Notes: generated by a model from the letters alone, not told the origin. Positions 1 through 12,545 are shown, counted from the stretch's first letter. The stretch is 64,000 nucleotides of DNA from Heracleum sosnowskyi (GCA_030848705.1 JAUIZM010000017.1:1116001-1180000), one strand, 5' to 3'. Numbers and translations are program-made.

Positions 1-1
1 T

Positions 2-2032
2 AAGGCGTACAGGGTATATGTGATTGAAGATAAGAAGGTGTTGGAAAGCTTTAATGTAACATTTGACGACACCAAAAGACCATGCCTGCAAACAAGAGAG
101 AACTCTGAATCCTTGGTATTTGAAAATCTATCAGGAGATCTCTCTGACAATGAAGAAGAACATAAAGTTGTTACAGTTATTAATAATAATGATAATGATA
201 ATGATTCTGGACCAAGTGGTGATAGTGATGGACATACTCAAACTACTACTGGATCCACTAATCAGTCAACAGGGCCAACAAATCAAACCGTCAACAACTC
301 AGGGGGAGCAGGAGAAGGATCAATTAGTCACACTCCACAACATCTAGAACAAGGAGAATCATCAAGATCGCATCTGTCAAGACAAAGGGTATGGAGTAGA
401 GATCATCCCTTTCACTTGATCATTGGTGATCCGGACACATGAGTGAGAACTAGGAGGACATCACAAAATGAATGTCACTATTCTGGGTTTCTTTCAGAAA
501 CAGAATCTAAGAAAGTTGAAGATGCCCTAGATGATCCAGATTGGGTGATTGCTATGCAAGAGTAACTCAATCAGTTTGAAAGGCAGAAAGTTTGGAAGCT
601 GGTACCCAGGGCTAAGGGAAAATCTGTTATTGGAACAAGATGGGTATTCAGAAATAAGTTGGACGAAGATGGCATTGTAACGAGAAACAAAGCTCGACTT
701 GTTGCTAAAGGTTACTCTCAAGAAGAGGGTATAGATTATGTTGAAACCTATGCACCAGTAGCAAGACTTGAGGCCATCAGAATGTTTCTGGCATTCGCAG
801 CACATTCCAATTACAAGGTATATCATATGGATGTGAAGAGTGCTTTTCTGAACGGGGAGTTAGAAGAAGAAGTGTATGTGGAACAACCTCCAGGTTTTGA
901 GGATTCCAAACTGGCAGACTTTGTGTACTTTCTATTCAAAGCTCTCTATGGACTCAAACAAGCTCCAAGGACATGGTATGACACTCTCTCTGAATTCTTA
1001 CTTGAAAATGATTTTACAAGAGGTGTTGTAGACAAAACTCTCTTTTACAAAAAGCATAAAAATGATTTGATATTGGTGCAAGTATATGTTGATGACATAA
1101 TATTTGGTTCTACTAATGATGATCTATGCAAGAGATTTGCTAAGTTAATGCAGAGTCGTTATGAAATGAGCATGATGGGTGAATTGTCATTCTTTCTTGG
1201 ACTGCAAGTATACCAAAGACAAGATGGTATATTCATTTGTCAGTCCAAGTACATCAAAGATCTTCTGAAGAAGTATCAAACGGAAGACTCATCTACAACA
1301 AAGACTCCTATGCCAACTACCACTAAGCTTTATAAGGATGAAACTGGTAAGAAGGTTGACATCACAGGCTACAGAGGTATGATAGGCTCATTACTTTATC
1401 TCACTGCAAGTAGACCAGATATAATGTTTGCAACATGCTTGTGTGCTAGGTTTCAGTCTGATCCTAAAGAATCTCATCTAATAGCTGTTAATCGAATATT
1501 TAGATATCTTAGGGGGACCCCAAATCTTGGAATTTGGTACCCTAAAGATACAGGATTTGATCTTATTGGATACACAGACTCTGATTTTGCAGGTTGTAAG
1601 ATTGATCGGAAGAGTACTTCGGGAAGCTGTCAGTTTCTTGGAAGAAGGTTAGTTTCCTGGTATAGCAAGAAGCAACATTCAGTGTCCACATCAACAGCTG
1701 AGGCTGAATACATTGCTGCTGGTAGCTGCTGTGCTCAGATCTTGTGGATGAGAAACCAACTCCGTGACTATGGGCTTTTGTTGACAAAGATTCCAATATT
1801 TTGCGACAACACAAGTGCCATAGCAATCTCTAACAACCCAGTGCAACACTCGTGGACGAAGCACATCGACATCAGGTATCATTTTATCCGAGAGCATGTC
1901 ATGAATGGAACTGTGGAGTTACATTTTGTACCCACAGAGGAACAAATTGCAGACATCTTTACTAAACCGCTTGATGAATCCACTTTTTCAAAGTTGGTTG
2001 GTGAACTTGGGATGTTAAATCTTTCTAATTGA
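2..2032 (+). pseudogene. copia pol remnant: integrase C-terminus, reverse transcriptase, RNase H
   Basis: The frame starting at base 2 reads through the end of integrase (first residues KAYRVYVIED), then reverse transcriptase, with NGELEEEVYVEQPPGF and the catalytic YVDD at about 1086-1097, then RNase H with TDSDFAG and STAEAEY, ending with the lineage-typical LVGELGMLN and a TGA at 2032. Two in-frame stops interrupt it: TGA at 440-442 just after GDPDT, and TAA at 563-565 between integrase and reverse transcriptase. Open stretches are 20-442 and 659-2032. The stretch 180-330 encodes a low-complexity region rich in Asn, Asp, Ser and Gly, as in the corresponding part of the second element. The protein would copy element RNA into DNA and integrate it, but this copy cannot make it intact. 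Confidence 0.9.
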
Positions 2033-3437
2033 TTTTGATTAGAAGTCAGTAACTGCAGATAGTCCTAGTGAATACATGAGTTTAAGAATTTCTATATCCT
2101 TAGGACTCCTGAATTTATTTTCTGGAGCAATTCTCGTAGTTAGGATTATTGTACTAATTTTATGTCATAATTATGGATGATATATCTTCTAGCATTTAAT
2201 TGGTTATTAATTCTAAAATTATTTAGGTGCTAATATTTGTTCTAAATATTTAAGCATCTATTTAATTTGAATTAGTTTACTTTGTTTTTAACATTGTAGA
2301 TTAATGCAACATAATTTATTAGTTTTAATTGATTAATATCATTTGATGATATTTAGTTGATTTTATTTTAAGAAAATTGTGAATTTTCCGTTAACAATTG
2401 ATTTTGGTAAATTTTAAAAGATTTTTTCAAAATAAAACTTGACAGGAAATACAAAAATTTGAATTTTAGAACATGAACAGGTTTTAAAATTTGAAAAGAA
2501 GCAAAAAATATCGAATTTAGGAAATTCGACAGTTTTTCTAGTACAAAGAAAATTCTATCGAAATTAATTTTCGATAGTTTTTGAAAAGGAAAAGAAAAAC
2601 TATCGAAAACAATTCTCGATAGTTTTTGAGAATAACTTTAAAATATATCGAAGGAATTTACCTAATTTAATATTTAAATTCTCGATAGATTTTGAAATAC
2701 TGTAGAAAAATCATCGAAATGAACTTAATTAATTCAAATATTAAAGTTCTCGATAGTTTTTCTAAAATATGTTCGATAGTTTTTCAGTTTTAAAAAGGAA
2801 CAAGTTCGATAGTTTTCAGGAAAACTTTTAGAATTCTGTATTTCAAAAAACTTCGATAGTTTTACAAAAACTATCGAAGGGAAGTTGACAGTTTTGCCCC
2901 TTCTGAAAACCATCGAATACTCTTTTAAAATCTATCGAATAATGAAATGACAAATATACCCCTGTCAGTACAGAAAGTATAAAACAATGCCTTAGACGTT
3001 TTTCTTTAACATTTTCAGATCTAAGAAAGCTTTTGTGTGATATACTTACAAAGAGATACAAACAAGAACATCACCATCGATACATTCTTCAGTTTTTAAA
3101 CGATTAACTCAAAAAAAAAATTAATTACTGTTCTTTCACTGTTACTAGTTTTTAACCGTGAAAGTGTGATTTTCTTTTTCTTTTTCTCTCTTGTAAAGAA
3201 GAAACTATCGAAAGTGACCTTTTTTTTAAAAAAAAATCCCAAGTTCTGTTAACTGTGTTCGATTCAAGAAAGGAATTGTTTACCAATTGATTTCTTTAGT
3301 GATTAAGGATAAATTTGTTTTCAACAGTTAACAAATTAGGGTTTTTGTTAAATTGGTTCGAGTTTGTGTCTTAAAATTTCTAAAGGGGTTAGTTTGTTAG
3401 AAAATTTGATTAATTAGTGATAATTAATTAAATTTAA
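2033..3437 (+). other. pol-env spacer of Sirevirus element 1
   Basis: This 1.4-kb AT-rich stretch has no coding region. Its notable content is the cluster of palindromic motifs at 2553-3213. Near 2980-3070 the sequence resembles a promoter and leader (a TATA-like 'agtataaaac' at about 2976, followed by a more GC-balanced leader), which would suit separate transcription of the env-like ORF that starts at 3492. That use is inference. Confidence 0.5.
2553..3213. repeat. cluster of TTCGATAGTTTT palindromic boxes
   Basis: About a dozen exact copies of TCGATAG or its reverse complement CTATCGA occur in 660 bases, mostly as TTCGATAGTTTT or AAAACTATCGAA, with degenerate copies (AACCATCGAA, TATATCGAAG) between them. 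Opposite-facing neighbours could form small hairpins, for example the pair near 2851-2880. The same box recurs three times, plus variants, in the 3' LTR at 8047-8190 and nowhere else obvious in the window. Confidence 0.85.
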
Positions 3438-3491
3438 GTGAAAATTAATTTTGGTTTAAAATTTAAATTTTCTGGAAAGTGTGAAAATACA

Positions 3492-6400
3492 ATGGCCGGA
3501 GAGTTTATTATTACCAAAACTAATCATGTCTCGTTTCAAAACTTGCAAGCCATTACGAACTTACAGTTTCATGCATGGGCGGAGTTTTTGAATACACGTT
3601 CGTTAGTGGCATATGCCTTGAGTACTCCCGTAGTCCTTTGCATCGATCAATTGACTGCGTTGTACACAACCGCCACGGACACAACTGAGAATAACGTAAG
3701 ATCCTTCAGTTTTGTTGTGCCAGGGGGCAGAACAATTAGGGTGACAGAACATGACTTTAACAGAATACTTCGTTTTCCAACAGAAAACCATGTTCCGTAT
3801 CCCACGACTGAGGAGATACATGATTTCTTCACTCTCATTAGAAGTCAACAACCTAACTTCTTTGTGGGAGTTCCTTAAGCATTACCTGACAAAGCCATGG
3901 AACTTTTTCTTTCATACCCTAATCCATGTTTTTACTGCCAAGCTAACAAATCTGCATGGTATTCCTTTATTCCTTCAAAAGATAGGGTTTTCCATTGCCA
4001 ACAATAGGCATATTAACATAGGAAGGCTAGTGATTGATCAAGTCATTCTGTGCATGAGACCACCGGATGAAAGAACAGGCATAGACGATGTGCTTTGTTT
4101 CTATCCTAGGTTCCTACAGCTAATTCTCAATGATGTCTTAACAGATGATGAACGTGAGACATTCGCAGACGAGGAGACCATGGAGTGCATGAAGATGAAG
4201 AGCAATGCAATAACCGCTCTGATAAGAAAGACTCATCTTCCAGGGGTACCCACTGTTCTCACTGAATATCTAAGAACGGTGCCCCTACCACTTCTGCCCC
4301 CAGGGGAACAGGTAATTGAAGGTAACATTCATGAACCTGAACTGGCTCCTGAACCACAACCACAACCAATGGATGTTGATCCAGAGCCCTCAGTGGCCAT
4401 TCCTGACCAGGAGGTTGCAAACCCACAACCTCTAACCACGGTCGAAGAGCCTTTGGAAGAGCCAAATGAAACCATAAACGAACCTCCTTCCCCTACTATA
4501 CCCAACATTCAGACATCCGTGAGTGTAGAGGGAGATAGTGCCATAGCAGCACCGCATAAGGAGATACACCCTTCAACAGCAGCTCTGCCTACCTCTAAAA
4601 GGAGAAGAACAGAAACCGAGGCAACTGTTGATAGTTCATTTCTCTCATCCAAAGAACCCTTCACAGATTTTTCTGATTTTGATTGGGCAATGCTAACAAA
4701 AGCTAGATCTGAACCAATAGCTCAATCAAGTAAGGAAGAATTGACGGAAGCAACTGGTGTTCCGACCATATTACGGTCAGGTTCACTGGTTGAAGGTTCT
4801 AAGAACCAAGAGTCTTCACAGACGTCGAGAGAAGGCTTTGACCTAAATGCACAATCTAAAGGGTCATTGTCTACCTCCCCAGATGGAACATATCTGGATC
4901 ATGCAGGTAAAGGGTCTGACGTAGGTGCAGATCGGCAACTCGGTGACAATGAATCAATTACTATTGAGGAGTTAACCGAGGTAAAGTCTTCACAGACTAT
5001 TGAGGAAGTTTCAGGATCTCTGTTGACAAAAGAGCCTGATTCTAGCCTCCTAGAGATTCAAACTCTAGATCCTTCAAAGGATATATCATCTACGGATGAT
5101 CAGCAACTTGGTTTAACCAAGGACGGGGACTTGCGAAGCCCCATTGCACCACCGGTGACCTCCTTAAGGATGGCTACGGTGTTTTCTTCTGCAGGTACAA
5201 CTAGCACAAAGGGATTGAGTGAAACAAAAACACTTACACCTGGCCTGAGTGAGAAAGGAAAAATGAGTGAAACACCAACAGAAACGTTGAGTGTACACCC
5301 AGAGTCAAATGTGAGGAGTGACACCCTAACCCTACCAAACATTGATGATTTGCTATTACCGACAGAAAGAGAGGTACATGTTCAATCCACCCTCAAGGAG
5401 ATGACAGTTCACGACAAACAAGGAAATCCACTATTCAAGGTTCCACTGAGACCTTCTTTTGACCAAGGTATCTCCTCTAGTCAAGGCGATGCTTCTTTAA
5501 AGTCTATTCAAGAGAAGGTTGACTTGGCTGCAGCTGATTCCAGAAGAACTTATCGGGTCTTAGGCAGTGCATCTGGCACTATAACAGGTACTAAACAGGT
5601 AGTGGACTCCTTGAAGAAGGAAGATATGGAAGAACTGGTCGAATTGAGGACTGATGTCAAAGAGCTTAAAGATGGATTCATGAATGAAGTTAATGCTCTA
5701 CAACAAGGACAAGAAGCTTTGAGAGAAGACGTTCTGGTTATCCGAGATGGTCAAGCTAGGGTAAAAGATGCAATGAACACCCTTTCTAGAGTGGAGTCTA
5801 AGCTGAACCAGAGTCTGGACAAGATTGAAAAGACTACCAACTCCAGATTGGATGACATTGACCTGAAGCTAGCTTCTGTGCATGAGATGAATAAGGAGCT
5901 GATGGACTTCATGGAGAATCAAGGTGACGGGGTACAGTCTATTTGGAATATGTTGAGGAACCAACAACCCGGACCTTCACAACAACAACCTGATCCTTCT
6001 ACTGCCTTTTACAATGAGGATAACTACATCGAGGATTCCTCAACTAAGGGGGAGAAAGTTGGAGAAGGGGAAACAAATGAAGTGACTAATGAAGGTTGGC
6101 AAACAACTGGATGGGGAGTTTGGGAAACCAATGAAGCTATTCCAGTTAGACAATACTTGATTGAGGACATGGTACATGAAGAGGAGAGTGAAGAGGAATT
6201 TGAATTCATCAAGAGCAACCGATTCAGGAGGAGCATAAGCCATATTATCCGGAACCAATAGAACATCCTATCTTGGATGATGATATGGAAGTAGAAGCAA
6301 ATTCTCTATCATTGGAAGAAGAAGCTGCCTTGGAGATGGTGAAAGCTCAAAGAGCTGAAATAGATGCCAGGCAAGCTGAGAGAGAAAGACACTAGGCAGT

Positions 6401-7301
6401 TCTAAGGATTGAGAAGTTAAAGAGATCCAAGGTGTATGCTGAAGTGAGGAAGAAGAAGATGATGGATTTGGAAAATAAGCAAGGTACTGACTGGGAGATG
6501 GCTTATAAAACCTTTTGTGGAGTTGAAGACGGATTAGAAGTCAACGACAATGCGGAGGTGGAAGTCATAATTCAGGACATAAGAAGTGCAAATCCTGATG
6601 ATCATACTTACTTCACTGCAGTGAGGAATACTGTGATCTTTCTGAAAGCCGGGGTTAAAGCAAATGGTGCCTGGAACATATTGATCAATTTTCTTGAGAA
6701 AGGTACATTTGTGATTTCCACTAAGTTTTTAGAACAGAGAACATACACAGAACTGCAGGTGATTCTCATCAAGATTCAGAGGACGACAAGGCTAAATGAA
6801 CTGCTCCGTGAGCATGTTAAGGAGATTTTGATGAAAGTCGGTCCAGAGATTACTGAAGATCCTCCAATGGTTAGATTCATGACGAATGACTTGGTCAGAA
6901 TATGCTATTTGGCTGAGGACAAACTGAGAGACTATCCAAGCAACTATCTGATATCAGTGGAGAAGTATCTTAGATCCACTGGATTCTCATCAACGGAGAA
7001 GGACAAGGCAGCAGACACTCTACGAAGATTTCTAATGGAGAATGTTCCTTACTATAGGAAGAGAGTGGAAAGAGGATTGGAAGTGCATCCCAGACTACCA
7101 AACATGCCAAAGCTAAACAAGAAAGATGTTAAAATTGCATGGTTGTGGGCTGGAGTGGGTCAAGAGGTTGAGTACATTGGAAGACACATTCAAGGAGCAA
7201 TCCTTAAACCTGGAGAACCACTGCACTATCTATCAGTGATTGATTATCAAGTTGCTAACTCCGATCCAATGATTGAAGAATGTGAGATTGAAATGGACTG
7301 A
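3492..7301 (+). pseudogene. Sirevirus env-like ORF, frameshifted
   Basis: A long coding region follows pol, as in SIRE1-type elements. The start chosen is ATG 3492 (context acaATGG, protein MAGEFIITKT), rather than the upstream in-frame ATG at 3438. Reading begins in one frame to 3878, continues in another frame to 6261, and ends in a third piece, 6432-7301; the frame changes lie near 3850 and between 6240 and 6430. The N-terminal part holds the conserved FFHTLIHVFTAK and GFSIANNR block of these proteins. The centre is Pro/Glu/Ser/Thr-rich and the part around 5520-5940 is heptad-like and probably coiled coil. An 'aagggggaga' tract at about 6048 resembles the polypurine tract. No clear signal peptide or membrane segment is seen, so an envelope role is only the family's label. 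The function of these proteins is unknown. Confidence 0.75.
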
Positions 7302-7525
7302 AGATAATAAGCAAAGAACAAAAGAACTATCAGCTCAGACTAGAGGAGCAACTTCAATGTATAAAGTTTTATTGTTTTTTGATTTATGAAATCTGGAAAT
7401 GTATACATATCTGATCCAGAATGCATTTAATATTATTACGATGTCTTACTTTAATTAGTTTCATGTTTCCTTAGTTAGTTGAGTTATCCTCGAAGTATTT
7501 GCTTGTCTAACTCTATCCAATCAAA

Positions 7526-7536
7526 TAGGGGGAGAT
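7526..7536 (+). other. polypurine tract of Sirevirus element 1
   Basis: The purine run AATAGGGGGAGA ends just before the LTR start TGTAAAGC. It is the expected plus-strand primer site for reverse transcription and sets the 3' LTR boundary. Confidence 0.8.
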
Positions 7537-8651
7537 TGTAAAGCATAATGTAACATAAGATGTAAAAGAGATAACTACAACTCAACATAGGACAAGACGG
7601 ACAATAATATTAACAGATGCACAGGAATCCAGAATCAAGGAAGAAAAGGTAAACTCAAAAAATCAAAATACGGTATGTATTCTTGAAGTCCGTAAACAGG
7701 TCACGGAAAGAAGTTCATGAAAATGTTCAAGCCTCCGTGACAGCAAAAGAAACAAGACTTTCAAGATGACAGAAGTATGTGAATGATTTAGGGTTAAGTA
7801 CCACAGGATTCCAGTGATTTAAATGAAGCAACCAGAACGACAAAGGACTTATCAGCAGCATTGAATTGAAGACATAGAAGAAGAATTGATCAAGTGTTAT
7901 TCATCTGTGAACCAGACCAGTTGCACTAGTTGACGGCACTTAGAAAGATCAAGTTGTTTTATCGTCTCAGAAGAAATTGATACAGTCTAAAACTGGAACA
8001 CCCTGAAGCTCAGGTGGTTTTATTAAAAGATCAAGTCAAAGAAAATGGCTCGATGGTTTTTCTTTTTAGAAAACCATCGAATGTGATTTAAGAAAACCAT
8101 CTGAAATCTAGAATAAAGTAATTTAGTATTCGATAGTTTTTATTTAAAAACTATCGAATGGTAAATTTCTTTATTCATTCGATAGTTTTCAAAATGAAGG
8201 AGCAGGTGAAAAGTTTACTTTGTTTGTCATGTTGATGAAGATCCAACGGCCAAGAATAAACCAATTCTTTTGGTTCGATGGTTTTTCTAAAAACAAGTCT
8301 ACAACTACTACAGAGGAAGTGTGTCTTCTTCAGTCAGGTTATTTAACACAGAAGCAATTACTGAGAGAGAAGTTTGAGCCGGAGAAGATCAGAGAAATTA
8401 ATAGTGCTCAGAATTTTATCATTGTATTGATTGTGTTTAACCTAGAACTCATTGAAGCTAATCTACGGATTAGAAATTGTAGCACCCTTCGAGGTTTATA
8501 TTTATAAAACGATATATTCCCCGACTCTTGGTTTGGTTTGGTGTGTTTGATTTCGTTATAGAACTGAATGATTAATCCGCGAACGAAATTGAATTATTTG
8601 TGAGTATCGTATTCAACCCCCCCCCCCCTCTACGATACTTTGGACCTAACA
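7537..8651 (+). repeat. 3' LTR of Sirevirus element 1
   Basis: The LTR starts TGTAAAGCATAATG after the polypurine tract and ends ATTCAACCCCCC...CTACGATACTTTGGACCTAACA, giving TG...CA ends. The run of C residues close to the end matches the ends of the other two Sirevirus-like LTRs here. The stretch 8047-8190 repeats the TTCGATAG box found in the pol-env spacer. A TATA-like sequence (TTTATATTTATAAAAC) lies at about 8493-8510. The partner LTR is outside the window. The flanking five bases after it are TGAAA. Confidence 0.85.
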
Positions 8652-9347
8652 TGAAAGTTGTAGGAAATCGCAAAAACTTCCGGATCATAAAAAATCATCA
8701 AAATCTGACATGTATTAAATTTACTATGAATTTAATAAGATAACTTATTTGTAAGGACAAAATCATAAGAAAACTTATCTTAATTTTGAATGGAACCACG
8801 AACCACCGCTTCCACCGTTCAGCTCCTCCATTAAAGCCGCTCCATAGCCATAATAACCCCATGCGTATTGTTAGATTGATTGTCCTCCACAATCAAAAAT
8901 TATCTCCTCCTTCTAGCGCCAATTGTTAACGGAAGAATTTGGTGATAACGAATTTCGGAGATTGCTGGAATAACGAATTATGAAAATAGGGGGATTTTGG
9001 GTTTTTGGATGTTTGGGGCTGGACTTGAGAGGTGTCTCGACTTGTTTGATGTGTCGGATCCTATTCCAAGATGCATGCGTACATTGTTTATATATAGGGA
9101 TCAAGCTAACGCAGTTCTGTGATAGGATAATATTTTTAATACATGTGATTGTTAAGGGATATATTGAGATAAGTTGATTTTATCTTTTTAGATTTATATT
9201 AGTGTTGTGATTCTTTCCTAATTTGAAAGAATCGTTTAGAGATATTTTCTATAATTAATATTAGGAAATTAGAAAATAATTGAGGCAACCGAAAATATGA
9301 CGTAACACAATTACTTAATAATAATCCCAAACAGAGCCTAAATCATA
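8652..9347. other. intergenic, no feature recognised
   Basis: This is the flank between the first retroelement and the CACTA element. Only short chance ORFs are present. I see no conserved motif, RNA gene or clear repeat. Confidence 0.5.
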
Positions 9348-9360
9348 CACTACAACAAAT

Positions 9361-9850
9361 TTGGGCAATTATGACGGAAAACTTATGACGGAATGTTGGG
9401 CGCGCGTTCCTTACGACGGAAATGAAAATTTCGTCGCAAATACTTATGACGGAAAAAACATTTCGTCGCAAGTTTATTAAATCTGGGCAATTATGACGGA
9501 AAACTTATGACGGAATGTTGGGCGCACATTCCTTACGACGGAAATGAAAATTTCGTCGCAAATACTTATGACGGAAAAAACATTTCGTCGCAAGTTTATT
9601 AAAATTTGGGCAATTATGACGGAAAACTTATGACGGAATGTTGGGCGCGCCTTACTTACGACGGAAATGAAAATTTCGTCGCAAATACTTATGACGGAAA
9701 AAACATTTCGTCGCAAGTTTATTAAATCTGGGCAATTATAACGGAAAACTTATGACGGAATGTTGGGCGCGCCTTACTTACGACGGAAATGAACATTTCG
9801 TCGCAAATACTTATGACGGAAAAAACATTTCGTCGCAAGTTTATTATTTT
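9361..9850 (+). repeat. four ~121-bp subterminal tandem repeats of the CACTA element
   Basis: Four nearly identical units start at about 9361, 9484, 9605 and 9728, each beginning GGGCAATTATGACGGAAAAC (the second half of the terminal inverted repeat) and ending near GTCGCAAGTTTATT. Differences are a few bases per unit, including GCGCGCGTTCC versus GCGCGCCTTAC. Open reading frames seen in this stretch are by-products of the repeat. Confidence 0.9.
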
Positions 9851-10479
9851 ATTAATAAAAATTGGCACCAACCAAATAAAAAAAAAAGGAAAAACAATGC
9901 GCCAACTAAAACGACGACGTATCATCTTACGACGGATTTGCAATTCCGTCGGAAGTTGAATATTTTATTATTTTTTCGAAATTAGATTTAATTATAAAAT
10001 GAATAAATTTTGCGTAGCAGAAAACGACGTCGTTTACAAATTGAATTTACGACGCTAATTTCGTCGTAAGTATACTTACGACGGAAGTTTTTTCTGTCGT
10101 AACTTAGGCTGTGTAAAATTAACCACCCGTTTCTTATCCTACTGTCACTTTTACAAAATTAACCGTTTAAAATAATATTTTTAAATGAACTTAAGACGGT
10201 TTTTCCGTCATAAAAAATTGTTGGAGTGGTAAATTCAAAATTTTCCCAAAAACATTTGGCGGTAAATTAAAAATTTTCCAAAAAAAAATAGGCGGGAAAT
10301 TCAAATTTTTGGAGTCCAATAACTTATGACGGATTCCGTCGTAAGTTAGCACATGTTTTTTTTTGTGTTTCAATTTTTTTTTGAATTGTTTTGACGATTC
10401 AACTAATTCATATATTTGAGTGATATTTTTAAAATATTTAGGAGAAATTACCTTTATTCTGTTTAAGATTATAACAGTC

Positions 10480-12320
10480 AACTTGTGATTTGATTATTAT
10501 TTTATCTACTGTTTAGTCCAGGATTGAAGTTCCGATTTTTTTAAAATATTTCTCGACAATCCAGTTGTATGGATGTCAAGATTTTTAACCGTATGGATAT
10601 CAAGTTTTATATTTAATAGTGATATTCCAAAAATATTAGAAGAAAAATAAATTTATTTGGTTTGAGATTATAAGAGTCACTAGTTATTTGACTAGTAAAT
10701 TTTAAAAAATATTTACTGACGATCCAACCGTATTGATGTCAAAATATATATGTTTGAGTGATATTCCAAAAATATTAGAAAATTTAGAATTTATTTTTTT
10801 CGAGATTATAGTAGTCAACTAGTGATTTGACTAGTACTTATAATAAGTGTTTTGTCCCATATTGGTATTTTGATTTTTTTTAAAAATATTTACTGACGAT
10901 CCAACCGTATGGATGTCAAGATATATATGTTTGAGTGATATTCCAAAAATATTAGAAAATTTAGAATTTATTTTTTTCGAGATTATAGTAGTCAACTAGT
11001 GATTTGACTAGTACTTATAATAAGTGTTTTGTCCCATATTGGTATTTTGATTTTTTTAAAAATATTTACTGACGATCCAACCATATGGATGTCAAGATTT
11101 ATATGTTTGAGTGGTATTCCAAAAATATTAGAAAAAAATAAATTTATTTGTTTCAACATTATAGTAGTCAACTAGTGATTTGACCATTACTTCTAACTAG
11201 TGTTTAGTCCCGGATTGGTATTTTGATTTTTAAAAATATATTTCCCGTTGATCTAACCGTATGGATATCAAGATTTATATGTTTGATTGATATTTCAAAA
11301 ATATTAGAAAAAAATAAATTTATTTGGTTTGAGATGATAATAGTCACTAGTTATTTGACTAGTACTTATAATAAGTGTTTAGTCCCATATTTGTATTTTG
11401 ATTTTTTTAAAATTATTTACTGATGATCCAACCGTATGGATGTCAAGATTAATATATTTGAGTGATATTCCAAAAATATTTTTAAAAAAAATAAATTTAT
11501 TTGTTTCAACATTATAGTAGTCAACTAGTGATTTGACCATTACTTCTAACTAGTGTTTAGTCCCGGATTGGTATTTTGATTTTTAAAAATATATTTCCCG
11601 TTGATCTAACCGTATGGATATCAAGATTTATATGTTTGATTGATATTTCAAAAATATTAGAAAAAAATAAATTTATTTGGTTTGAGATGATAATAGTCAC
11701 TAGTTATTTGACTAGTACTTATAATAAGTGCTTAGTCCCATATTTGTATTTTGATTTTTTAAAAATTATTTACTGATGATCCAACCGTATGGATGTCAAG
11801 ATTAATATATTTGAGTGATATTCCAAAAATATTTTTAAAAAAATAAATTTATTTGTTTCGAGATTATAGTAGTCAACTAGTGATTTGACTATTACTTTTA
11901 ACTAGTGTTTAGTCCCGAATTGGTGTTTTGATTTTTTAAAACATATTTCTCGACGATCTAACCGTATGGATATCAAGATTTATATGTTTGAGTGATATTC
12001 CAAAAATAATAAAAAATTTAAAATTTATTTGTTTCGAGATTATAGTATTCAGCTAGTGATTTGATTATTACTTTTAACTAGTGTTTAGTCCTGAATTGGT
12101 GTTTTGATTTTTTTTTTTAAATATTTCCTGACGATCTAACCATATGGATAATATTCCAAAAATATTAGAAAAAATAAATTTATTTGGTTTGAGATTATAA
12201 TAGTCAACTAGTTATTTGACTAGTACTTCTAACTAGTGTTTTGTCCCATATTTGTATTTTGATTTTTTATTTGGATTGCGATTATAATAGTCAACTAGGT
12301 AATTCCACAATTACTTTTAA
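10480..12320 (+). repeat. ~176-bp satellite-like array, about 10 monomers
   Basis: A landmark of the form GTATGGATRTCAAG recurs near 10569, 10724, 10905, 11083, 11260, 11435, 11613, 11788, 11964 and 12140, spacings of mostly 175-181 bases. Each monomer also holds TGATATTCCAAAAATATT, a run reading ATTATAGTAGTCAACTAG and a segment near TTTAGTCCCGGATTGG. Monomers 11223-11423 and 11576-11776 are almost identical at an offset of 353, showing a two-monomer higher-order unit. The array sits inside the CACTA element. Confidence 0.85.
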
Positions 12321-12343
12321 CTAGTTTCCTTAAAAAAAAAATA

Positions 12344-12545
12344 CTCCCTCCGTCCCATTTATATTGTACAAAGACCAAAATTCACATATTTAGCGATCAA
12401 ACAAAAATTATCAATTTTAAGCTATTAGCATATTTGTAAAATTTATCAAATTTAACATTCATTTTATCATAATTAATTAATGTGGTCAAATATTTTAGGA
12501 CAGATACATATAGAATTGTGGTCAATATAAATGGGACGGAGGGAG
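12344..12545. mobile_element. Stowaway-type MITE
   Basis: A 202-bp insertion has inverted ends CTCCCTCCGTCCC and GGGACGGAGGGAG, each flanked by TA (12342-12343 and 12546-12547), the standard Tc1/mariner Stowaway signature. The inverted match extends to about 25 bases (ending ATTTATATTG on the left). It is nested in the CACTA element at the right edge of the satellite array. Confidence 0.95.

Larger units (their letters stand above)
1..8651 (+). mobile_element. Sirevirus-like Ty1-copia element, 5' part outside window
   Basis: The stretch holds, in order, the integrase C-terminus, reverse transcriptase and RNase H of a copia pol, a 1.4-kb non-coding spacer, a long env-like coding region, a polypurine tract and a complete 3' LTR. 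A pol followed by an env-like ORF is the arrangement of plant Sireviruses (SIRE1/Maximus lineage), and the reverse transcriptase motif YVDDIIFGSTN fits that group. The gag, protease, most of integrase and the 5' LTR lie before base 1, so the 5' duplication cannot be checked. Stops and frameshifts in both coding regions show the copy is dead. The second element at 42598-53460 is of the same lineage but a different family. Confidence 0.9.

Noticed and set aside
9361..9850. Regular repeats resembling a CRISPR array
   Set aside because: Repeats are contiguous with no unique spacers, and the host is a eukaryote.
9477..9943. Two minus-strand ORFs of 73-79 codons with a repeated peptide
   Set aside because: They are read-through of the 121-bp CACTA subterminal repeats; the peptide repeats exactly with the DNA unit.
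11223..11776. Two almost identical 66-codon ORFs
   Set aside because: They are two copies of the same satellite dimer, 353 bases apart, not genes.
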